In this document: positions 60,690 to 64,000 of the stretch, piece after piece
Numbering within the stretch: the stretch's first letter is position 1
Layout of the letters: each line of letters opens with the position of its first letter
DNA from: Piper betle
Lineage: Eukaryota; Streptophyta; Magnoliopsida; Piperales; Piperaceae
Assembly: GCA_033002965.1 (NCBI GenBank)
Contig: JAURVB010014813.1
Coordinates: 62,001 to 126,000 of the forward strand
DNA length: 64,000 bases
Reading direction: 5' to 3'
Program-made: the position numbers and the translations under genes
Notes under the pieces: generated by a model
What the model was told of the DNA's origin: nothing
Seen by the model: the letters and a program-made list of their open reading frames with translations, nothing else
Database searches by the model: none

Positions 60690-61460
60690 AATTATGAGGC
60701 AAAGAATTACAAACTACAATGCATGATCATAATATTCGGAGTCTCGATCGGACGTCCTTTTATCTCCCATGCATGCACCTTGGAAGAGACAGTGAAAAGA
60801 ATGTATTATGTCTGATCCTGAATGAGACACTGCAAATTTAACAAAGAACCCAATTTGCAAGTGCATATGTATAAATGCTGTATATGTAACTTGTTTATGT
60901 TGTATAGAATGATACTCATGCTATACTATTTCGTATAGATTCTTACTTGTTTAAACAGTATTATAACATCACCATGTTTCGAGCTTCTGGGTTTGTTGCT
61001 CATTCTGGGATTTTATTTTTGAAGTTGTAAATTACAAAGTAGATAAAGCTATTATGGAAAAGGGGAATTACTGAGTCTTTAGAAAAACAAATTCAAACTA
61101 CGAAGCTAGAGAACAACAAGTAGCTTGGATGGTGATAAACGCATCACTGTCTTTTTCCTTTTGGTTTTTTCCTTCTTTCTTTCCAAACCTCCCAGTAGTT
61201 CAAATCTTTGTCATTCCCATGATTAGAAGCTTGAAATGAGTGGAATATGATACCCAGTCCAAAAGAGAAAAGTTCGAAAATAAAGAGCAAACCAGGGATG
61301 CCTTAAAATGCAAGATTTACATATCAAAGGCAAAAAGAAAAAGAAGGTAAAAAACATCTCAAAGGCAAAATGAACTGATCAAAGTTGCCTGCTTGCCTCA
61401 TCTTGCAAGAAAGGTATTATTCTGCGGTGACGTGATGCATATCAAAGCACGATTCTGAAC
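60690..61460. other. Intergenic, no supported gene
   Basis: No coding or RNA gene was recognised in this AT-rich stretch. Confidence 0.5.
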
Positions 61461-61634
61461 CTCACTTATGCCAAGCTCAAATTTTGACCATTCGATCACT
61501 AAATCATGAAATTTAGCATTCACCCATATGAACGACAGCAGCTTACAGCATGAAAATGCTTAGAAATGAATGTATACGTACCAGAGCTGCACCATCTGAT
61601 CGAATGGTCAAAATTTGAGCTTGGCATAAGTGAG
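61461..61634. repeat. 38-bp perfect inverted repeat with a 98-nt loop
   Basis: Arm 1 (61461-61498, starting CTCACTTATGCCAAGCTC) is exactly the reverse complement of arm 2 (61597-61634). Sequence similarity stops abruptly outside the arms. A transcript would fold into a long perfect hairpin. It could be a young miRNA or siRNA-producing hairpin or a foldback transposon remnant. I recognise no known mature miRNA in it. Confidence 0.85.
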
Positions 61635-62339
61635 CTGGTAATAAAATGTAACATGTTTAATCTTAATTTGAAAAGGTGGTAAAAATGAGGTCAGGAGAGA
61701 TAGAAAGCAGAAAGAATTAATACAGAAAGAGCCAGTAGGAATCGTCCAGCGAGAAGCTGGTGCAGCAGGTTTGAGTGTTGAAGTGACGGGCAATCAAATC
61801 AAATGACTTGGAAACAAGGGACAAACAGAATCAAATAATTTTAATTCTTATCCTATTATTGTTGCATCTTGCTTCGCTTCTTTCTAATGTTTGCTCTTAC
61901 GATTATCAGTTCTCATTCCCTGATTTAGTGACTTTCAAAATATAGGATGGTATTCAACTGGTTCTTCTTCAACACTTAAATAATTATTGCTTTGATAAAA
62001 AATGGGATTCATCTTATCCTGCAAAGCTAGTTAATGCTGCAACAGCTTTCTGTTTAATTTCTTTGGGCAGCAAGTGAATGCTTTCTTCTTGCATGCATCA
62101 ATCAGGAAATTAAATAACATGTAGCTTTGAAAAAAAATCAGCTTCCTACTAGTACTGACAGACCAAAAGTTTGCCTTCCTTCCCCAATATCTAAGCATGT
62201 TTTATTATTTTCGCACCTAAATATATAAAAGGCCAGTCGGATCATATATGGAGTGAAAACAATATTGTATATAATTCATCCTGATCATCATTTTTTCCAC
62301 CTTGCACTATATGTCAAGGATAACAAATCCACCACTGAT
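61635..62339. other. Intergenic, no supported gene
   Basis: The stretch is AT-rich with no ORF of note. A 61-codon minus ORF (61608-61793) overlaps the hairpin arm and has no domain. Confidence 0.5.
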
Positions 62340-62445
62340 ATGAAAGAAATTTGAAGTAAAGTTTATTGACGATGTTCTTTGTGACGAATCTTATAAAACT
62401 TCAGCGACAAATTCATCGTCGCTGATGCTATGTTTTCTGGTAGTG
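62340..62445. mobile_element. CACTA (En/Spm) transposon terminus
   Basis: Read on the minus strand, the sequence from 62445 starts CACTACCAGAAAACATAGC and continues with an AGCGACGATGAATTTGTCGCT palindrome. This matches CACTA elements, which open CACTA and carry GACGA-type subterminal repeats. TTA follows outside and may be the 3-bp target duplication. No partner terminus was identified. A CACTA string at 62305 lacks the rest of the terminus, so this is probably a solitary end or a deleted element. Confidence 0.6.
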
Positions 62446-64000
62446 TTATCCCAGCTTCTGAATGCAAAAGAATAGTTGATTGCATTCACAATTAAGCATG
62501 ACATGCACAATAATACTGGGGAGAAATAAGGTGATCATAAAAAAAAATCAAATTAATGCCTTTTATTCTCAGATATTGGTGATTGAATCACTTTTGTTGT
62601 GTTAATTCTAATTTACATATAAATGACTCCAGTTTGGTTCAACTTAAAAATCATAATTACTAATTACTAATTACCTCTTGATCTCTGGTCCTCTCTTTGA
62701 TATCAGGCTTGATTCAGATCTGGTGGCGGACCGAGCTACCCGAACCTATGGCATTCGCAGTTCAGATTCTGTAGGATAACTAGCTAGCTAGCCTAGGGTC
62801 CTATGAGGGCAGTTTCTATTTGTTTTATTCTTAAATATTATTCACAACCTTAGAAAAATAAAATACATGAATAATAAACGGATATAACAAGCAATAATCA
62901 GTAGCGATTAAAGGTGCTGAATGATAAATTTAAAATTTCAAAGGCTACTTGGTGATCAAGAAGTTAAAAAAAATTTTAAATAAATGAAAAGAAACTAATC
63001 TCTAAGTAGAGTACTTGCACATTCAACAAGTGAAAGTATTCTTCCAGTCTTGCACACGGTGAAGGCCGTTCAATACTCTGCTACTGTTCTCAAAAGTACA
63101 CTACGAGGCTAATTCTACCACACTATCAATTATCTCACTCTCATATACATACATACATACATACATATATATATATATATATGCTAGCTATGTTCAACTA
63201 ATGCATCAATCAATCACAACCCAAAAAAACATTCACGAGCACAAAAGCCACAATAATTCAATCTTTCAAAAGATACATTGTGTACGTACTTCTATGATAT
63301 ATATGTTACCATGCAGTTAAATCTTTGATCCAGTCAAAAGTAGGAAGAAGAAAACAAGAATGTGTAATAATATGTACATATGTAAATACCTTTGGCGCCC
63401 TTCTCTAGAATCTGAAACCCAACTTTTCTGCTTTAATACCGAGTAGCTCAGTTTGGCAGTTTTTCCCATCTTTTTCGCCGTTGGAATAAAGACCCATTGT
63501 TGTTTTTCCTGATCTCTGAATACCAAGTATAAGACTGTGAAAAAAAAAGAAGGTATAAGAGAGACAGCATGGAAAAAGCGGACAGGGCCACTGCGTTAAA
63601 AAGCAAAAGACCGGGGGAAGGGAAAGAAGATAAAGAGGAGAAAGGTTTTATTAAAGAGTGAGGGGGAAAGGAAAAGAAAAAAGTGTCTGCGTTCTTTATG
63701 TGCATGCAAAACGATGACACTTAAGGCCATGATTGTAGTCACTCGTTTCCCGGATCCCCAAATGACTCCTTTTGTACTTTAAAGAATATTTCTTTTCAAA
63801 ACGTACCTCCTTCCTCTTCAACTAGCTTCACATTTTTTCATTCTTTCTCGTATATTGGCCAAAAGGAATTAAGTGGTTGATTGGTGATTTAAAGATGTAG
63901 GAAGATGATCAATTGTTTTTGGGTTTTTTATCCGATAAAGAAAAATTACTATTAGTTTGTGTTGACACTCTTGTCATATCAGTTTAAATTAATTCAAAAT
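62446..64000. other. Intergenic to the right edge
   Basis: No gene was recognised. An (ATAC)n plus (TA)n compound microsatellite lies at about 63143-63182. Minus ORFs 63317-63526 and 63448-63720 are low-complexity (Phe/Ser/Leu-rich) and not convincing; the purine-rich tract at 63536-63690 may be a 5' leader of a gene outside the window. Confidence 0.5.
63143..63182. repeat. (ATAC)n(TA)n compound microsatellite
   Basis: About five ATAC units run directly into about nine TA units. Confidence 0.85.

Noticed and set aside
62305..62309. CACTA string as a second CACTA terminus
   Set aside because: The bases after it do not match the terminal repeat at 62445, so it is a chance match.

Overview
The window is nuclear DNA of a flowering plant. 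The evidence is spliced genes with GT-AG introns, plant-specific families (tonoplast aquaporins, ATL RING ligases, SMXL proteins, PGG-domain ankyrin proteins), plant transposons and an endogenous pararetrovirus. GC-rich coding exons in AT-rich intergenic DNA would suit a monocot, but that is only a guess. No bacterial, organellar or CRISPR features were seen.

Layout. 0-7.7 kb: a tRNase Z gene on the minus strand cut by the left edge and apparently missing its middle exons, then an ATL-type RING-H2 gene (minus) split over three reading frames. 9.2-12.1 kb: a decayed hAT transposon. 13.6-15.6 kb: an intact three-exon ankyrin/PGG membrane protein gene (minus). 17.4-24.1 kb: a nested transposon stack. 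A TIR element sits in a (TA)n microsatellite, is split by a solo LTR (perfect 5-bp TSD), and that LTR is split by a second related solo LTR. 24.4-28.1 kb: fragments of an endogenous caulimovirid (minus). 28.2-31.3 kb: AT-rich repeat arrays with GC-rich blocks. 32.3-36.7 kb: two complete vacuolar aquaporin genes, TIP2 and TIP4 type, in tandem on the minus strand. 40.5-41.2 kb: the last three exons of a Ca2+-ATPase and nothing upstream. 42.7-45.3 kb: ribosomal protein L7 (uL30, plus) with a textbook ribosomal-gene promoter. 37.5-38.8 and 46.1-47.7 kb: two copies of one dispersed repeat on either side of L7. 49.6 kb: a 67-aa zinc-ribbon protein (minus). 51.2-52.9 kb: a damaged uL18-family gene. 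54.7-55.3 kb: a second TIR element in (TA)n. 56.0-59.1 kb: an intact three-exon SMXL gene (minus). 59.1-64 kb: mostly intergenic, with a 38-bp perfect inverted repeat and a CACTA end.

The genes are independent loci, not an operon. The two TIP genes are the only evident functional pair; both would move water or small neutral solutes across the vacuolar membrane. Three otherwise conserved genes (tRNase Z, ATL, L7) show frame or exon defects. For ATL and L7, residual indel errors in the assembly are at least as likely as pseudogenization, so their frames should be checked against reads before biological use.
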